Positions 1-9,491 of a DNA stretch of 64,000 bases are shown one piece after another. A model generated the notes under the pieces. The model was not told the origin of the DNA. It did not search any database and saw nothing but the letters and a program-made list of their open reading frames with translations. How positions within the stretch are numbered: the first letter of the stretch is position 1; each line of letters starts with the position of its first letter. The translations under genes and the position numbers were made by a program. The DNA is taken from NCBI RefSeq assembly GCF_018860705.1, contig NZ_JAHKQA010000072.1, positions 346,814 through 410,813 of the forward strand, read 5' to 3'. This DNA is from Citreicella sp. C3M06. Lineage in GTDB: Bacteria > Pseudomonadota > Alphaproteobacteria > Rhodobacterales > Rhodobacteraceae.

Positions 1-441
1 CGCCGTCACTTTTGCCACCTCTGCCATCAGGGCCGCGCGCGAGGCCAAAGGCTGGCTTTGCTGCGAGGCCCATGCCCCGAGTCGCGACTTCAGCGAGCGC
101 GAGTCATAATAGGCATCCGCTTGCGGCCCGTCTTCGCGGGTGACCGTGCCGCGCACCCGGATCTGTCGGCGCAGCGATTTCCAATGCATGACAAAGGCGG
201 CCTTGCCGCCCTGTTCAATTTCTTGTGCCTTGGCGCTGGTGTAATTGGTGTAGAACACAAAGGCCGCGTCCTCGATATCCTTGAGCAGCACCATGCGGGC
301 GTTGGGCATTCCCTGCGCATCGACGGTCGACAGGGCGATGGCGTTTGGATCATTCGGCTCGCTCGCTTCGGCCTCGGCCAGCCAGCTGCGGGCAATGGCA
401 AAGGGGTCGTCCCCCGCGAATATTCCGGTGCGGTCAGACAT
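1..441 (-). CDS. pdxH: Pyridoxamine 5'-phosphate oxidase, C-terminal part missing (window edge)
   Basis: The minus frame reads [10 protein letters not shown]... and runs off the left edge after 147 codons. The family oxidises pyridoxamine or pyridoxine 5'-phosphate to PLP with FMN, in the cytosol. Recognisable stretches are [32 protein letters not shown] and [13 protein letters not shown], which match the FMN and PLP binding strands of PdxH, followed by [14 protein letters not shown]. Three ATGs lie close together (453, 444, 441). The GGAG at 448-451 has sensible spacing only to 441, so that start is chosen. The gene is divergent from fabI across about 105 bp. Roughly a quarter of the protein lies outside the window. 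Confidence 0.93.
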   Translation of the reverse strand, partial: MSDRTGIFAGDDPFAIARSWLAEAEASEPNDPNAIALSTVDAQGMPNARMVLLKDIEDAAFVFYTNYTSAKAQEIEQGGKAAFVMHWKSLRRQIRVRGTVTREDGPQADAYYDSRSLKSRLGAWASQQSQPLASRAALMAEVAKVTA

Positions 442-546
442 CATGATCTCCATTGCTGTGGGGCGCCAACAGTCCCGGCCCTTGAAGCCCTGCCGGGCTT
501 TGTCTAAAGGGATCGGAAACATAGCAATGCCGGTTGGGGAATGGGA

Positions 547-1353
547 ATGTCAAACACTCTGATGGCGGGCAAGCGCGGCCTGATCATGGGCCTCGCAAAC
601 GACAAGTCGATCGCATGGGGCATCGCCAAGGCGCTGAGCGCCGCTGGCGCCGAGCTGGCCTTTTCCTATCAGGGGGACGCGCTGAAAAAGCGGGTCGGCC
701 CGCTGGCCGCGCAACTGGGATCGGATTTCGTGCTGCCCTGTGACGTAGGCGACGAGGCGTCGATCGACGCGCTGTTCGACGGAATCAAACAGCGCTGGGA
801 CAACATCGATTTCATCGTCCACGCCATCGGCTTTTCCGACAAGAACGAGCTGCGCGGGCGCTATGTCGACACCAGCCGCGACAATTTCACGCTGACCATG
901 GATATCTCGGTCTACAGCTTCACCGCCGTGATGCAGCGTGCCGAGAAGATGATGACCAAGGGTGGCTCGGCGATCACGCTGACCTATTACGGCGCCGAGC
1001 GCATCATGCCCCATTACAACGTCATGGGCGTTGCCAAGGCCGCGCTGGAAGCCTCGGTGCGCTATCTGGCCGAGGATCTGGGCAAGGACGGTATCCGCGT
1101 CAACGCCATCTCTGCCGGACCGATCAAGACGTTGGCCGCCAGCGGCATCGGTGATTTCCGCTATATCCTGAACTGGAACGCCTACAACTCGCCGCTGCGG
1201 CGCAACGTGACCATCGACGATGTCGGCGGCTCGGCGCTGTACCTGCTGTCCGATCTCGGCAGCGGTGTGACGGGCGAGACTCACCACGTCGATGCAGGGT
1301 ATCACGTGGTCGGAATGAAGGCGGTGGACGCGCCGGACATCACCAAAGCCTGA
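547..1353 (+). CDS. fabI: Enoyl-[acyl-carrier-protein] reductase (NADH), FabI
   Basis: 268-aa short-chain dehydrogenase fold of the FabI type. It carries out the last reduction of each fatty acid elongation cycle, using NADH. Visible are the N-terminal nucleotide loop [14 protein letters not shown], the HAIGFSDK segment, and the catalytic Tyr-x6-Lys in [15 protein letters not shown], followed by [17 protein letters not shown] start at 541 is possible, but the GGGGA at 536-540 sits directly against it and is well spaced to ATG 547 ([11 protein letters not shown]). The next gene begins 11 bp downstream, so co-transcription with the phosphoribosyltransferase is likely. Confidence 0.95.
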   Translation: MSNTLMAGKRGLIMGLANDKSIAWGIAKALSAAGAELAFSYQGDALKKRVGPLAAQLGSDFVLPCDVGDEASIDALFDGIKQRWDNIDFIVHAIGFSDKNELRGRYVDTSRDNFTLTMDISVYSFTAVMQRAEKMMTKGGSAITLTYYGAERIMPHYNVMGVAKAALEASVRYLAEDLGKDGIRVNAISAGPIKTLAASGIGDFRYILNWNAYNSPLRRNVTIDDVGGSALYLLSDLGSGVTGETHHVDAGYHVVGMKAVDAPDITKA

Positions 1354-1364
1354 GGAGACACGCC

Positions 1365-1874
1365 ATGGATCTGGATCGCCTGCCGCATGAAAAAGGATTT
1401 CACGTCAGCTGGGACCAGCTGCACCGCGACGCGCGGGCGCTGGCCTGGAGGATGCAGGGGCACGGCCCCGCGGATGGCGGCTGGCGCGCCGTTGTCGCCA
1501 TCACCCGCGGCGGCATGGCCCCGGCGATGATCGTCGCGCGTGAGCTGGACATCCGGCTTGTCGATACGATCTCGGTGAAAAGCTACAATCATCGGGCGCA
1601 AAGCGAGCCCAAGGTCATCAAGTTTCCCGACATGGAAGTGATGGGCGACGGCACCGGCGTGCTGATCGTCGATGATCTGGTCGACACCGGTCGCACGCTG
1701 GAAGTGGTGCGCAAGCATCTGCCCAAAGCGCATGTGGCAACGGTCTATGCCAAGCCCAAGGGCAAGCCGATGGTCGACAGCTACATCACCGAGGTCAGTC
1801 AGGACACGTGGATCTTTTTCCCGTGGGACATGGCGCTGCAATACGTCAAACCCTATCGCGGCGTCAGCGACTGA
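1365..1874 (+). CDS. gpt: Xanthine(-guanine) phosphoribosyltransferase
   Basis: 169-aa type I phosphoribosyltransferase for purine salvage. It transfers phosphoribose from PRPP to xanthine or guanine. The PRPP loop is [15 protein letters not shown] at about residues 100-114, and the N-terminal half has the [19 protein letters not shown] segment typical of Gpt. Length fits Gpt (about 150-170 aa). A strong GAGGAGA lies 7 bp before the ATG. It follows fabI by 11 bp and is closed by an intrinsic terminator at 1904-1932. Preference for xanthine over guanine cannot be read from sequence alone. Confidence 0.9.
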   Translation: MDLDRLPHEKGFHVSWDQLHRDARALAWRMQGHGPADGGWRAVVAITRGGMAPAMIVARELDIRLVDTISVKSYNHRAQSEPKVIKFPDMEVMGDGTGVLIVDDLVDTGRTLEVVRKHLPKAHVATVYAKPKGKPMVDSYITEVSQDTWIFFPWDMALQYVKPYRGVSD

Positions 1875-1903
1875 GCGCCCGATCCCGGATGATCTCGACT
1901 TTG

Positions 1904-1932
1904 CCCCGCGCCCGATCAAGGCGCGGGGTTTT
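1904..1932 (+). terminator. Intrinsic terminator after gpt
   Basis: A perfect 9-bp stem CCCCGCGCC / GGCGCGGGG with a 7-nt loop is followed by TTTT. It lies 30 bp after the gpt stop and would end the fabI-gpt transcript. Confidence 0.85.
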
Positions 1933-2131
1933 CTGTTCCGCCGCGCCCTTCAACCAGTCGCCAAGGCGGGCCCGGGTGGCGAAGGGCTGCGACAGGATGC
2001 GCCCCCGCGAAACGCTTGCGCGATCTGCCAGTGCGACGGTCACCAGACCACGTCTTTGCGGCCGCAGTCTGACCCTTCCCCCTGCCCGCCGCCGCTGCTA
2101 GCGTGCGGCAAATTTCGAGGCAGGACAGATC

Positions 2132-3334
2132 ATGACCCACAGCAGCAGCACCCAATCGACCTTTGTGCCCCCCGTGCCGGAGGCCAAGCGCTGGATTGCT
2201 GGCATCACCTTCCCGCCCGAACGCCCGCTGATCAACGTCAGCCAGGCCGCCCCCATCGACCCGCCGCCCGCACCGCTGCGTCGCGCCATGGCCGAGGCGC
2301 TGGAAAAGCCGGAAACCCACCTTTACGGCCCCGTGCTTGGCCTGCCCGCGCTGCGCGAGGCGCTGGCCGCCAACTGGTCGGCCCATTACGGCGCCCCGGT
2401 CGCGCCAGAGCGGGTCGCCATCACCGCCGGTTGCAATCAGGCCTTCGCCGCGACCCTGTCGGCGATCTGCGGCAATGGCGACGAGGTGCTGCTGCCGGTG
2501 CCGTGGTATTTCAATCACAAGATGTGGCTCGACATGCAGGGCGTCACCACCGTCCCGCTGCCCACCGATGAGCAGCTGCTCCCCGATGCCGACACTGCCC
2601 GCGCCCTGATCACCGAGCGCACGCAGGCCATCGTGCTGGTGTCGCCCAACAACCCCGGCGGCGTCGAATACCCCGCCGAGACGCTGAACGCGCTGTTCGA
2701 TCTGGCGGTGGAAAAGGGCCTGAAGCTGATCGTCGACGAAACCTACAAGGATTTCGACAGCCGCAGCGGCGCGCCGCATGACCTGCTCAATCGCAAGGGC
2801 GCGGACGAGACGCTGGTGCAGCTTTACAGCTTTTCCAAGGCCTATCGCCTGACCGGCCACCGCGTTGGCGCGATCATCGCCGACCCGGCGCTGTTGCAGG
2901 AGATCGAGAAATTTCAGGACACCGTGGCGATCTGCGCGCCGCAGCTCGGCCAGCACGCGGCGCTCTGGGGGCTTGAAAACCTGTCGCACTGGCTCGCGGG
3001 CGAGCGCGACGAGATCCTTAATCGCCGCGCCGCCATCGCCGACAACATGCCCAAGCTTGAGGAAAAGGGCTGGGTGCTCAAGGGGCTTGGCGCCTATTTT
3101 GCCTATCTCGAACACCCGTTTGCCATGTCGTCCGACGAACTGGGCCCCAAGCTGGTGCCAGAGGCCGGTGTTCTGGTGCTGCCGGGCACCATGTTCACGC
3201 CTGCCGGCGATGCCACCGGCGCGCGCCATCTTCGCATCGCCTACGCCAATGTGAACCGAAGCGGCATCGAAGAGCTGTTCGACCGGCTTGCGGCGCTGGA
3301 CTGGCCCCTTGCGGGCAGTGACGGCGCGGCTTAG
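2132..3334 (+). CDS. PLP-dependent class I/II aminotransferase
   Basis: 400-aa fold type I aminotransferase. Cofactor residues are visible: the NNPGG loop (VSPNNPGGVEYP), the Asp and Tyr of VDETYKDF, and the Schiff-base lysine in LYSFSKAYRLTGHRVG at about residue 240. This general pattern fits aspartate/aromatic-type or broad-specificity aminotransferases, and the substrate is not determined by sequence. It stands alone, with its own upstream region of about 200 bp after the gpt terminator, and ends about 50 bp before the PpiD-type gene. Confidence 0.88.
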   Translation: MTHSSSTQSTFVPPVPEAKRWIAGITFPPERPLINVSQAAPIDPPPAPLRRAMAEALEKPETHLYGPVLGLPALREALAANWSAHYGAPVAPERVAITAGCNQAFAATLSAICGNGDEVLLPVPWYFNHKMWLDMQGVTTVPLPTDEQLLPDADTARALITERTQAIVLVSPNNPGGVEYPAETLNALFDLAVEKGLKLIVDETYKDFDSRSGAPHDLLNRKGADETLVQLYSFSKAYRLTGHRVGAIIADPALLQEIEKFQDTVAICAPQLGQHAALWGLENLSHWLAGERDEILNRRAAIADNMPKLEEKGWVLKGLGAYFAYLEHPFAMSSDELGPKLVPEAGVLVLPGTMFTPAGDATGARHLRIAYANVNRSGIEELFDRLAALDWPLAGSDGAA

Positions 3335-3381
3335 ACACTGGCGCCACGAGGCCAAGGCAGACAATACGGGGAAAACGCACC

Positions 3382-5226
3382 ATGACGCGCAAGAACGGCA
3401 TCACAAAATATGCGGTCTGGGGCGTTTTGATCGCGTCCTTTGTCGGCTTCGGCGCCTTTGGCACGGTGAATTTCACCGGCACCACCGACCGTATCGGAAC
3501 CGCGGGCGACATCCCGATCAAGGGCTCCGATTACGCCCGCGCGCTTGACAGCGAGATGCGCCAGCTTTCACAGCAATCCGGGCAGGCGGTGACGCTGGAA
3601 CAGGCGCGGCAGATGGGGCTGACCCAGCAGGTTCTGGCCCGCGTGGTGAGCAACGCCGCGCTCGACAACGAGGCGTTGCAGATCGGCCTGTCGGTGGGCG
3701 ATGCGCAGGTGGCCAGATCGCTGCAGGACATCGACGCCTTTTCCGGCCCCGACGGCAGCTTCAACCGCGATGCCTATGCCTTTGCGCTGAGCAACGCCGG
3801 TCTGAACGAAGGCGCGTTCGAGGACAGCCTGCGCGCCGATGCCGCCCGCTCGATCCTGCAAGGCGCGATCCTTGCCGGAACCACCCTGCCCGACACCTAT
3901 ATCGACACGCTGCTTGGCTATGCCGGCGAAACCCGCAGCCTGACATGGGCGACGCTGGGCCGCGATGCGCTGACCATCGGCATTCCCGAACCGACCGAGG
4001 CGCAGCTGAAAGACTGGTACGATGCCAACATCGACCGCTTCACCCTGCCCGAAACCCACGCGATCACCTATGCATGGCTCACGCCGTCGATGATCATCGA
4101 CAGCGTCGAGATCACCGAGGACGTGCTGCGCGCCACCTACGAGGAACGGCGCGCCGAATTCAACATGCCCGAGCGGCGTCTGGTCGAACGGCTGGTCTAT
4201 GGCAACGAGGCCGAAGCGCAGGCTGCCGCCGAACGCATCGCCTCTGGCGCGGCGAGCTTCGAAGACGAGGTCGAAACCCGCGGCCTGCAGATCGAAGACA
4301 CCGACCTTGGCGATCAGGACGCAGAGCAGCTGGGCGAGGCCGCCGATGCGGTGTTTGCCGCGCAGACTGGCGAGGTGGTCGGCCCGGCACCATCGCCTTT
4401 TGGCCCGGCGCTGTACCGGGTGAACGGGGTTTTCCCGGCGCAGGAAACCAGCTTCGAAGAAGCCCGCGATGCCCTGCGCGACGGCGTCGCCATGGACGAG
4501 GCCCGCAAGGCCATCGACGCGCAATCACAGGCGCTGGATGACGAATTGGCCGGCGGCGCGACGCTGGAAGAGCTCGCCGCGGACACCGACATGCAGCTTG
4601 GCCAGATCGACTGGACCGAAAGCAGCAGCGACGGGCCGGCGCAATACAGCGCCTTCAACACCGCCGCCGCACAGGCAGTCGAAGGCGACTATCCGGCCAT
4701 CGAACGGCTGGGCGATGGCGGCTTGTTCGCCCTGCGCGTCGATGCCATCAACCCGCCCGCACCGGCCCCCTATGACGATGTGGCTGACGAGGTCCGCCAG
4801 CTTTGGGACGCCGAGAAAGCCGCCGAGGCGCTCACCGCGCAGGCCGAGGTGAAGGCCGAGGCGATCGCAGGCGGTGCCAGCTTCGAAGACGAGGGGCTGA
4901 GCACCCAGACCAGCAGCGGCCTGCGCCGCGACAGCCAGCCCGACGGCCTTGCCGCCAGCGTGATCGCCGCGTTGTTCGAGATGCAGCCCGGAGAGACCCG
5001 CGCCCTGCCCGCCAATGACGGCGCCGTCGTCATCCGGCTAGACGAGGTCACCCCGGTCGACATGCAGGACGCGCAGGTGCAGATGCTCTCGCAGATCCTG
5101 CGCCAGCAGGCGGGCAATTCCGTCGCGCAAGACCTGTTCTCTGCCTTCAACGCCGATGTGCAGCAGCGCGCGGGCGTCAACGTCGATCAGGCGGCGGTCA
5201 ACGCCGTGCTCACGAATATCCGGTAA
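3382..5226 (+). CDS. ppiD: PpiD/SurA-type periplasmic peptidyl-prolyl isomerase, membrane-anchored
   Basis: 614-aa inner-membrane-anchored foldase. A single N-terminal transmembrane segment (about residues 10-30) is followed by a SurA_N-like chaperone region (about 35-170) and a divergent parvulin-type region (about 250-360, around RRLVERLVYGNEAEAQAAAE). The rest is a long acidic C-terminal part. Family role: assists folding of proteins emerging into the periplasm. The parvulin core is weakly conserved, so chaperone function is safer than isomerase activity. trpE starts 4 bp after the stop, an arrangement I recall as common in roseobacters. Confidence 0.85.
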   Translation: MTRKNGITKYAVWGVLIASFVGFGAFGTVNFTGTTDRIGTAGDIPIKGSDYARALDSEMRQLSQQSGQAVTLEQARQMGLTQQVLARVVSNAALDNEALQIGLSVGDAQVARSLQDIDAFSGPDGSFNRDAYAFALSNAGLNEGAFEDSLRADAARSILQGAILAGTTLPDTYIDTLLGYAGETRSLTWATLGRDALTIGIPEPTEAQLKDWYDANIDRFTLPETHAITYAWLTPSMIIDSVEITEDVLRATYEERRAEFNMPERRLVERLVYGNEAEAQAAAERIASGAASFEDEVETRGLQIEDTDLGDQDAEQLGEAADAVFAAQTGEVVGPAPSPFGPALYRVNGVFPAQETSFEEARDALRDGVAMDEARKAIDAQSQALDDELAGGATLEELAADTDMQLGQIDWTESSSDGPAQYSAFNTAAAQAVEGDYPAIERLGDGGLFALRVDAINPPAPAPYDDVADEVRQLWDAEKAAEALTAQAEVKAEAIAGGASFEDEGLSTQTSSGLRRDSQPDGLAASVIAALFEMQPGETRALPANDGAVVIRLDEVTPVDMQDAQVQMLSQILRQQAGNSVAQDLFSAFNADVQQRAGVNVDQAAVNAVLTNIR

Positions 5227-5230
5227 GCTC

Positions 5231-6745
5231 ATGGCCACGCTCATTCCCAGTTTCGACGATTTCGCCCCCGGCTACGAGGCCGGTCAGAACCAAGTGGTCT
5301 ATGCACGTCTTGCGGCGGATCTCGACACGCCGGTGTCGCTGATGCTCAAGCTGACGGGCGCTGCCAAGGATGCCTTCATGCTGGAATCGGTGACCGGCGG
5401 CGAGGTGCGCGGGCGCTATTCCATCATCGGCATGAAGCCCGACACGGTGTGGAAATGCCATGGTGAGGCCGCGCAGATCAACCGGCAGGCGCGGTTCGAC
5501 CCCGAGGCCTTTGTGCCTTGCGATCAGGACCCGCTGACCAGCCTGCGCGCGCTGCTGGCCGAAAGCCGTATCGAATTACCGGACGATCTGCCGCAGGCCG
5601 CCGCCGGGCTGTTCGGCTATCTCGGTTACGATATGATCCGGCTGGTGGAAAAGCTGCCCGACGTGAACCCCGACCCGCTGGGCCTGCCCGACGCGCTGAT
5701 GCTGCGCCCCTCGGTGGTTGCCGTGCTTGATGGCGTCAAGGGCGAGGTGACGGTGGTGGCCCCGGCATGGGTTTCGGACGGGGTATCGGCCCGCGCCGCC
5801 TATGCCCGCGCCGCCGAACGGGTAATGGACGCGGTGCGCGATCTGGAACGGGCCATGCCGCAGGCCAGCCGCGATCTGGGCGAGGCGCGCGAGATCGGCG
5901 AGCCGGTGTCGAATTTCACCCGCGAAAGCTACAAGGCCGCTGTCGAAAAAGCCAAGGATTACATACGCAAAGGCGACATCTTTCAAGTGGTGCCCGCACA
6001 GCGTTGGACGCAGGATTTCCCTCTGCCGCCGTTTGCGCTGTATCGCAGCCTGCGCCGGACCAACCCCTCGCCCTTCATGTTCTACTTCAACTTCGGCGGT
6101 TTTCAGGTCATCGGTGCCTCGCCCGAGATCCTCGTGCGGGTCTTTGGCCGCGAGGTCACCATCCGCCCCATCGCTGGCACCCGCCCGCGCGGCGCCACCC
6201 CCGAGGAAGACCGCGCCCTCGAGGCCGATCTGCTCGCCGACAAAAAAGAACTGGCGGAGCATCTGATGCTGCTCGATTTGGGCCGCAACGACACTGGCAA
6301 GGTGTCCAAGATCGGTACCGTGCGCCCGACCGAGCAGTTCATCATCGAACGCTACAGCCACGTGATGCATATCGTGTCCAACGTGGTGGGCGAGCTGGCC
6401 GATGATCAGGACGCGCTGTCGGCCTTCTTTGCCGGGATGCCCGCCGGAACGGTGTCTGGCGCGCCCAAGGTGCGCGCGATGGAAATCATCGACGAGCTGG
6501 AGCCGGAAAAGCGCGGCGTTTATGGCGGCGGTGTCGGCTATTTCAGCGCGGGCGGCGACATGGACATGTGCATCGCCCTGCGCACCGCCATCGTGAAAGA
6601 CGAAAAGCTGTATATTCAGGCAGGCGGCGGCGTGGTCTACGACAGCGATCCGGAATCCGAATATCAGGAGACGGTGCATAAATCCAACGCCATCCGCCGT
6701 GCGGCTGCGGATGCGGCGCGCTTTACCGGGCATGGCAACGGCTGA
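5231..6745 (+). CDS. trpE: Anthranilate synthase component I
   Basis: 504-aa chorismate-binding enzyme making anthranilate, the first step of tryptophan biosynthesis, using ammonia from the TrpG glutaminase subunit. The N-terminal region carries the LES feedback motif (FMLESVTGGEVRGRYSIIG). The C-terminal catalytic domain shows PIAGTRPRG, LLDLGRNDTGKV, GTVSGAPKVRAMEIIDELE and a glycine-rich GGGVGYFS. ATG 5231 lies 4 bp after the ppiD stop, so the two are probably cotranscribed. No trpG or trpD follows here; the next gene is on the opposite strand. Confidence 0.95.
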   Translation: MATLIPSFDDFAPGYEAGQNQVVYARLAADLDTPVSLMLKLTGAAKDAFMLESVTGGEVRGRYSIIGMKPDTVWKCHGEAAQINRQARFDPEAFVPCDQDPLTSLRALLAESRIELPDDLPQAAAGLFGYLGYDMIRLVEKLPDVNPDPLGLPDALMLRPSVVAVLDGVKGEVTVVAPAWVSDGVSARAAYARAAERVMDAVRDLERAMPQASRDLGEAREIGEPVSNFTRESYKAAVEKAKDYIRKGDIFQVVPAQRWTQDFPLPPFALYRSLRRTNPSPFMFYFNFGGFQVIGASPEILVRVFGREVTIRPIAGTRPRGATPEEDRALEADLLADKKELAEHLMLLDLGRNDTGKVSKIGTVRPTEQFIIERYSHVMHIVSNVVGELADDQDALSAFFAGMPAGTVSGAPKVRAMEIIDELEPEKRGVYGGGVGYFSAGGDMDMCIALRTAIVKDEKLYIQAGGGVVYDSDPESEYQETVHKSNAIRRAAADAARFTGHGNG

Positions 6746-6755
6746 CACGGCCCCT

Positions 6756-6784
6756 CTATGCGTGGGGCATTGCCCTACACATAG
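6756..6784 (+). terminator. Hairpin just after trpE
   Basis: The imperfect stem CTATGCGTGGGGC / GCCCTACACATAG has a 3-nt loop, with one mismatch and one G-U pair. It begins 10 bp after the trpE stop. There is no clear U-run, so termination or 3'-end protection is inferred. Confidence 0.45.
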
Positions 6785-6798
6785 ACTGCCAAGTAAAA

Positions 6799-6847
6799 GC
6801 TCTGGCAACGCTGAAACGCCACAACCGGCCTTCAGCGCTGCCAGAGC
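6799..6847. terminator. 17-bp inverted repeat between convergent genes
   Basis: The arms GCTCTGGCAACGCTGAA (6799-6815) and TTCAGCGCTGCCAGAGC (6831-6847) pair over 17 positions with one mismatch, around a 15-nt loop. It lies between the trpE stop and the stop of the minus-strand esterase, so it could act as a two-way terminator or be a remnant intergenic repeat. Confidence 0.5.
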
Positions 6848-6856
6848 GTCACCCGT

Positions 6857-7522
6857 TCAGAACCCGCATTTGTCACGAATGAAGGCCAGCGCGACGCTGA
6901 GCCCATCGGGCGCGATGCCATGGCCGGTGCCTTTCTGGATATGGGCAAAGACCTCTTTCCAACCAGCGCCCTGAAGCGCTTCGGCCGCCTGCGGCAGCGA
7001 TTCCACCGGCACCACGTCATCCTGATCGCCATGCACCAAAAGCACCGGCGGGCGGCTTACAGCCTCGTCGGCCAGCAGTTCGGGCTGCAACAGCCGCCCG
7101 GAAAACGCCACCAGACCGGCAAACTCATCCTCGCGCCGCGGCGCGACATGCAGCGCCATCATCGTGCCCTGCGAAAAACTGAACAGTGCAACCTGTTCGG
7201 GCAGCAGATCCTCGTCGACCATCAGCGCATCGAGGAACGCGTTCAGATCCTCGACCGCGCGGGCCATGCCCTGCATCGATTCCTCTTCGGAGGAGCCGTC
7301 GATCCACGGGATCGGAAACCACTGGAAACCCATCGGCGAGCCGGCGCAATCCTCGGGCGCGTCCGGGGCGACGAACAGCGTGTCGGGCAGGTGTTCGCCC
7401 AGCGGATCGGCCAGCCCCAGAAGATCGGCCCCATTGGCCCCATAGCCATGCAGGAAGACCACGCAGGAACGGATTTCGCCCGAAACGGGCTCCTTGCGGC
7501 CAGCTGTCAGAACGCGCGTCAT
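6857..7522 (-). CDS. Phospholipase/carboxylesterase-type alpha/beta hydrolase
   Basis: 221-aa esterase of the family with the short alpha/beta fold (Abhydrolase_2). Motifs: oxyanion region VFLHGYGANGADLLG, nucleophile region LFSFSQGTMMALH (the first glycine of GxSxG is replaced by serine), acid in LVHGDQDDVVP and histidine in GTGHGIAPDG. Cytosolic, with no signal peptide; hydrolyses short-chain esters or lysophospholipids in characterised relatives. ATG 7522 overlaps the stop of the upstream glycosylase gene (ATGA), so the two are translationally coupled. Confidence 0.85.
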   Translation of the reverse strand: MTRVLTAGRKEPVSGEIRSCVVFLHGYGANGADLLGLADPLGEHLPDTLFVAPDAPEDCAGSPMGFQWFPIPWIDGSSEEESMQGMARAVEDLNAFLDALMVDEDLLPEQVALFSFSQGTMMALHVAPRREDEFAGLVAFSGRLLQPELLADEAVSRPPVLLVHGDQDDVVPVESLPQAAEALQGAGWKEVFAHIQKGTGHGIAPDGLSVALAFIRDKCGF

Positions 7523-8178
7523 GCAATGCCCTCTCTTTGCTTCGCCACATGGTAGTAGGCCCAGAGCGCGCGCGCCGCAACCGACCTCCATGGCGACCAC
7601 GATTCGGCCATGATGCGCAGCGCCTTGTCCTTGGGCCGCTCGGGCAGATCGAACAGCAGCCGCGCCCCTTCCTGCAAGGCCAGATCTCCGGGGGCGAACA
7701 CATCCGCCCGGCCCAGCGAGAACATCGCGTAGATCTCGGCGGTCCAGATGCCGATGCCCTTGACCGCCACCAGCGTCTTGACGACCTCCTCCGTTGGTGC
7801 GGCGCGCAACGCGTCGAAATCGATGCCCGCGCCGGCCAGCGCCTGCGCGTAGCTGGCCTTTTGCCGCGACAGCCCCAGTGCGCGCAGCTCTTCATCCGAG
7901 GCGGCCAGCACCGGCCCCGGCTGCGTCATGCCCGCCGCTTCAAGCCGCGCCCAGATCGCCCGCGCCGACGCGACGCTGACCTGCTGGCTGACCACCGCCG
8001 AGAGCAGCTGCGCAAAGCCGTCGGGGCGCAGGCGCAGCGGCAATGGCCCGGTGAGCGACAAGGCATGGGCAAAGCGCGGCTCGAGCTCGGCCAGCCACGC
8101 TGCGCCTTCGGCGATACAGGCATCGCTTTCGATGATCCGTCCAACCACGGTGAGCCTTTCATCTTGTGTTGAATGCAC
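7519..8178 (-). CDS. alkA: DNA-3-methyladenine glycosylase II (AlkA family)
   Basis: 219-aa HhH-GPD base-excision glycosylase that removes alkylated purines from DNA. The helix-hairpin-helix VKGIGIWTAEIYAMF is followed by the catalytic aspartate in VFAPGDLALQEG. It lacks the N-terminal Ada-like domain found in longer enterobacterial AlkA, as is normal for many alphaproteobacterial versions. Its stop overlaps the esterase start by 4 bp. It is divergent from the MFS gene across about 90 bp. A start further in (after HSTQDERLT) cannot be excluded. Confidence 0.88.
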   Translation of the reverse strand: MHSTQDERLTVVGRIIESDACIAEGAAWLAELEPRFAHALSLTGPLPLRLRPDGFAQLLSAVVSQQVSVASARAIWARLEAAGMTQPGPVLAASDEELRALGLSRQKASYAQALAGAGIDFDALRAAPTEEVVKTLVAVKGIGIWTAEIYAMFSLGRADVFAPGDLALQEGARLLFDLPERPKDKALRIMAESWSPWRSVAARALWAYYHVAKQREGIA

Positions 8179-8266
8179 TTATCCCGGTGCCAAAGCAAAG
8201 GGTTGCCCCCAGTCTGACACGGGGGACACCACAAGCTCCACCCGAAACCTGCGCCGAAAGACCGAC

Positions 8267-9466
8267 ATGCCCCAAGACAGCCTCGCCAAACGTAACGTCA
8301 TCGTGCTGGTCATGGCGCAGGCCCTGCTGGGCGCGCAGATGCCGATGATCTTTACCATCGGCGGGCTTGCCGGGCAGAGCCTTGCCCCCAACCCCTGCTT
8401 TGCCACGCTGCCGATCTCGCTGATCGTGCTCGGCTCGATGAGCGCAGCCACCCCGGTGTCGGCGTTCATGCAGAAATTCGGCCGCCGCGCCGGGTTCATG
8501 CTGGGCACGCTTGGCGGCGCACTGGGCGGCGCTGTCGGGGCTTATGCGCTGTATATCGCATCCTTCCCGCTGTTCCTTGTGGGAAGCTTCCTGACCGGCA
8601 TCTACATGTCAGCGCAGGGGTTCTATCGCTTTGCCGCCGCTGATACCGCCAGCGAAGCATTCCGGCCCAAGGCGATTTCCTATGTCATGGCGGGCGGTCT
8701 GGCCGCCGCGATCATCGGCCCACAGCTGGTGAAGCTGACGGCCAATGCCTTTGTCGTTCCGTTTCTTGGCACCTATGCGACGGTGATCGCGGTGAACCTG
8801 GTCGGCAGCACGCTGTTCCTGTTCCTGCGCATTCCCAAGCCGCCGGTGCCGGCGCATGACGCGCCCAAGGGCCGTTCAAGGCGCGAACTGCTGGCCACGC
8901 CGCGCATCGCCGTGGCGGTGATCTGCGCCATGGTCAGCTATGCGCTGATGAACCTCGTGATGACCTCGTCGCCGCTTGCGGTGGTCGGCTGCGGGTTTGA
9001 AACCGCGGATGCCGCCAATGTCGTTACCGCGCATGTGCTGGCGATGTATGTGCCAAGCTTCTTCACCGGCCATGTCATCGCACGCATTGGCGTCGAAAAA
9101 GTGATTGCGCTGGGGCTGGTGATCCTCGCCAGCGCGGGCGGCGTCGCGCTGACCGGGGTCGAGCTGGAACAGTTTTTCGCCGCGCTTGTGCTGCTGGGGA
9201 TCGGCTGGAACTTCGGTTTCATCGGCGCAACGACCATGCTGGCCGGCGCCCACCGCCCCGAAGAGCGAGGCCGGATGCAGGGCCTGAACGATCTTCTGGT
9301 GTTCGGCGGGGTGACCATGGCCTCGCTCGCCTCGGGCGGGCTGATGAACTGCACGGGGGGCTCGCCGCAGGCTGGATGGGCGGCGGTGAACATGGCGATG
9401 GCGCCGTTTCTGGTGCTGGCAGGCAGCGCGCTGATCTGGTTGCTGTTGCGCCCCAAGGAGGCGTGA
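8267..9466 (+). CDS. Major facilitator superfamily transporter
   Basis: 399-aa polytopic inner-membrane protein with about 12 hydrophobic segments in two halves, separated by a charged loop around residues 200-215 (HDAPKGRSRREL). The inter-helix motif MQKFGRRAGFMLG (loop 2-3) is typical of the superfamily. The substrate is unknown. ATG 8267 (MPQDSLAKRN) is chosen because the frame upstream overlaps alkA on the other strand and is not protein-like. It is followed by a strong bidirectional terminator at 9492-9526, shared with the convergent mltG. Confidence 0.85.
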   Translation: MPQDSLAKRNVIVLVMAQALLGAQMPMIFTIGGLAGQSLAPNPCFATLPISLIVLGSMSAATPVSAFMQKFGRRAGFMLGTLGGALGGAVGAYALYIASFPLFLVGSFLTGIYMSAQGFYRFAAADTASEAFRPKAISYVMAGGLAAAIIGPQLVKLTANAFVVPFLGTYATVIAVNLVGSTLFLFLRIPKPPVPAHDAPKGRSRRELLATPRIAVAVICAMVSYALMNLVMTSSPLAVVGCGFETADAANVVTAHVLAMYVPSFFTGHVIARIGVEKVIALGLVILASAGGVALTGVELEQFFAALVLLGIGWNFGFIGATTMLAGAHRPEERGRMQGLNDLLVFGGVTMASLASGGLMNCTGGSPQAGWAAVNMAMAPFLVLAGSALIWLLLRPKEA

Positions 9467-9491
9467 CAGGCGCAAGCCACGACGAACAGAC

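Noticed and set aside
1864..2097. Minus-strand open frame of about 75 codons between gpt and the aminotransferase (reading through VTVALADRASVSRGRILSQP).
   Set aside because: No ATG or convincing ribosome site, and the frame runs through the gpt terminator. Composition is plausible but not enough to call a gene.
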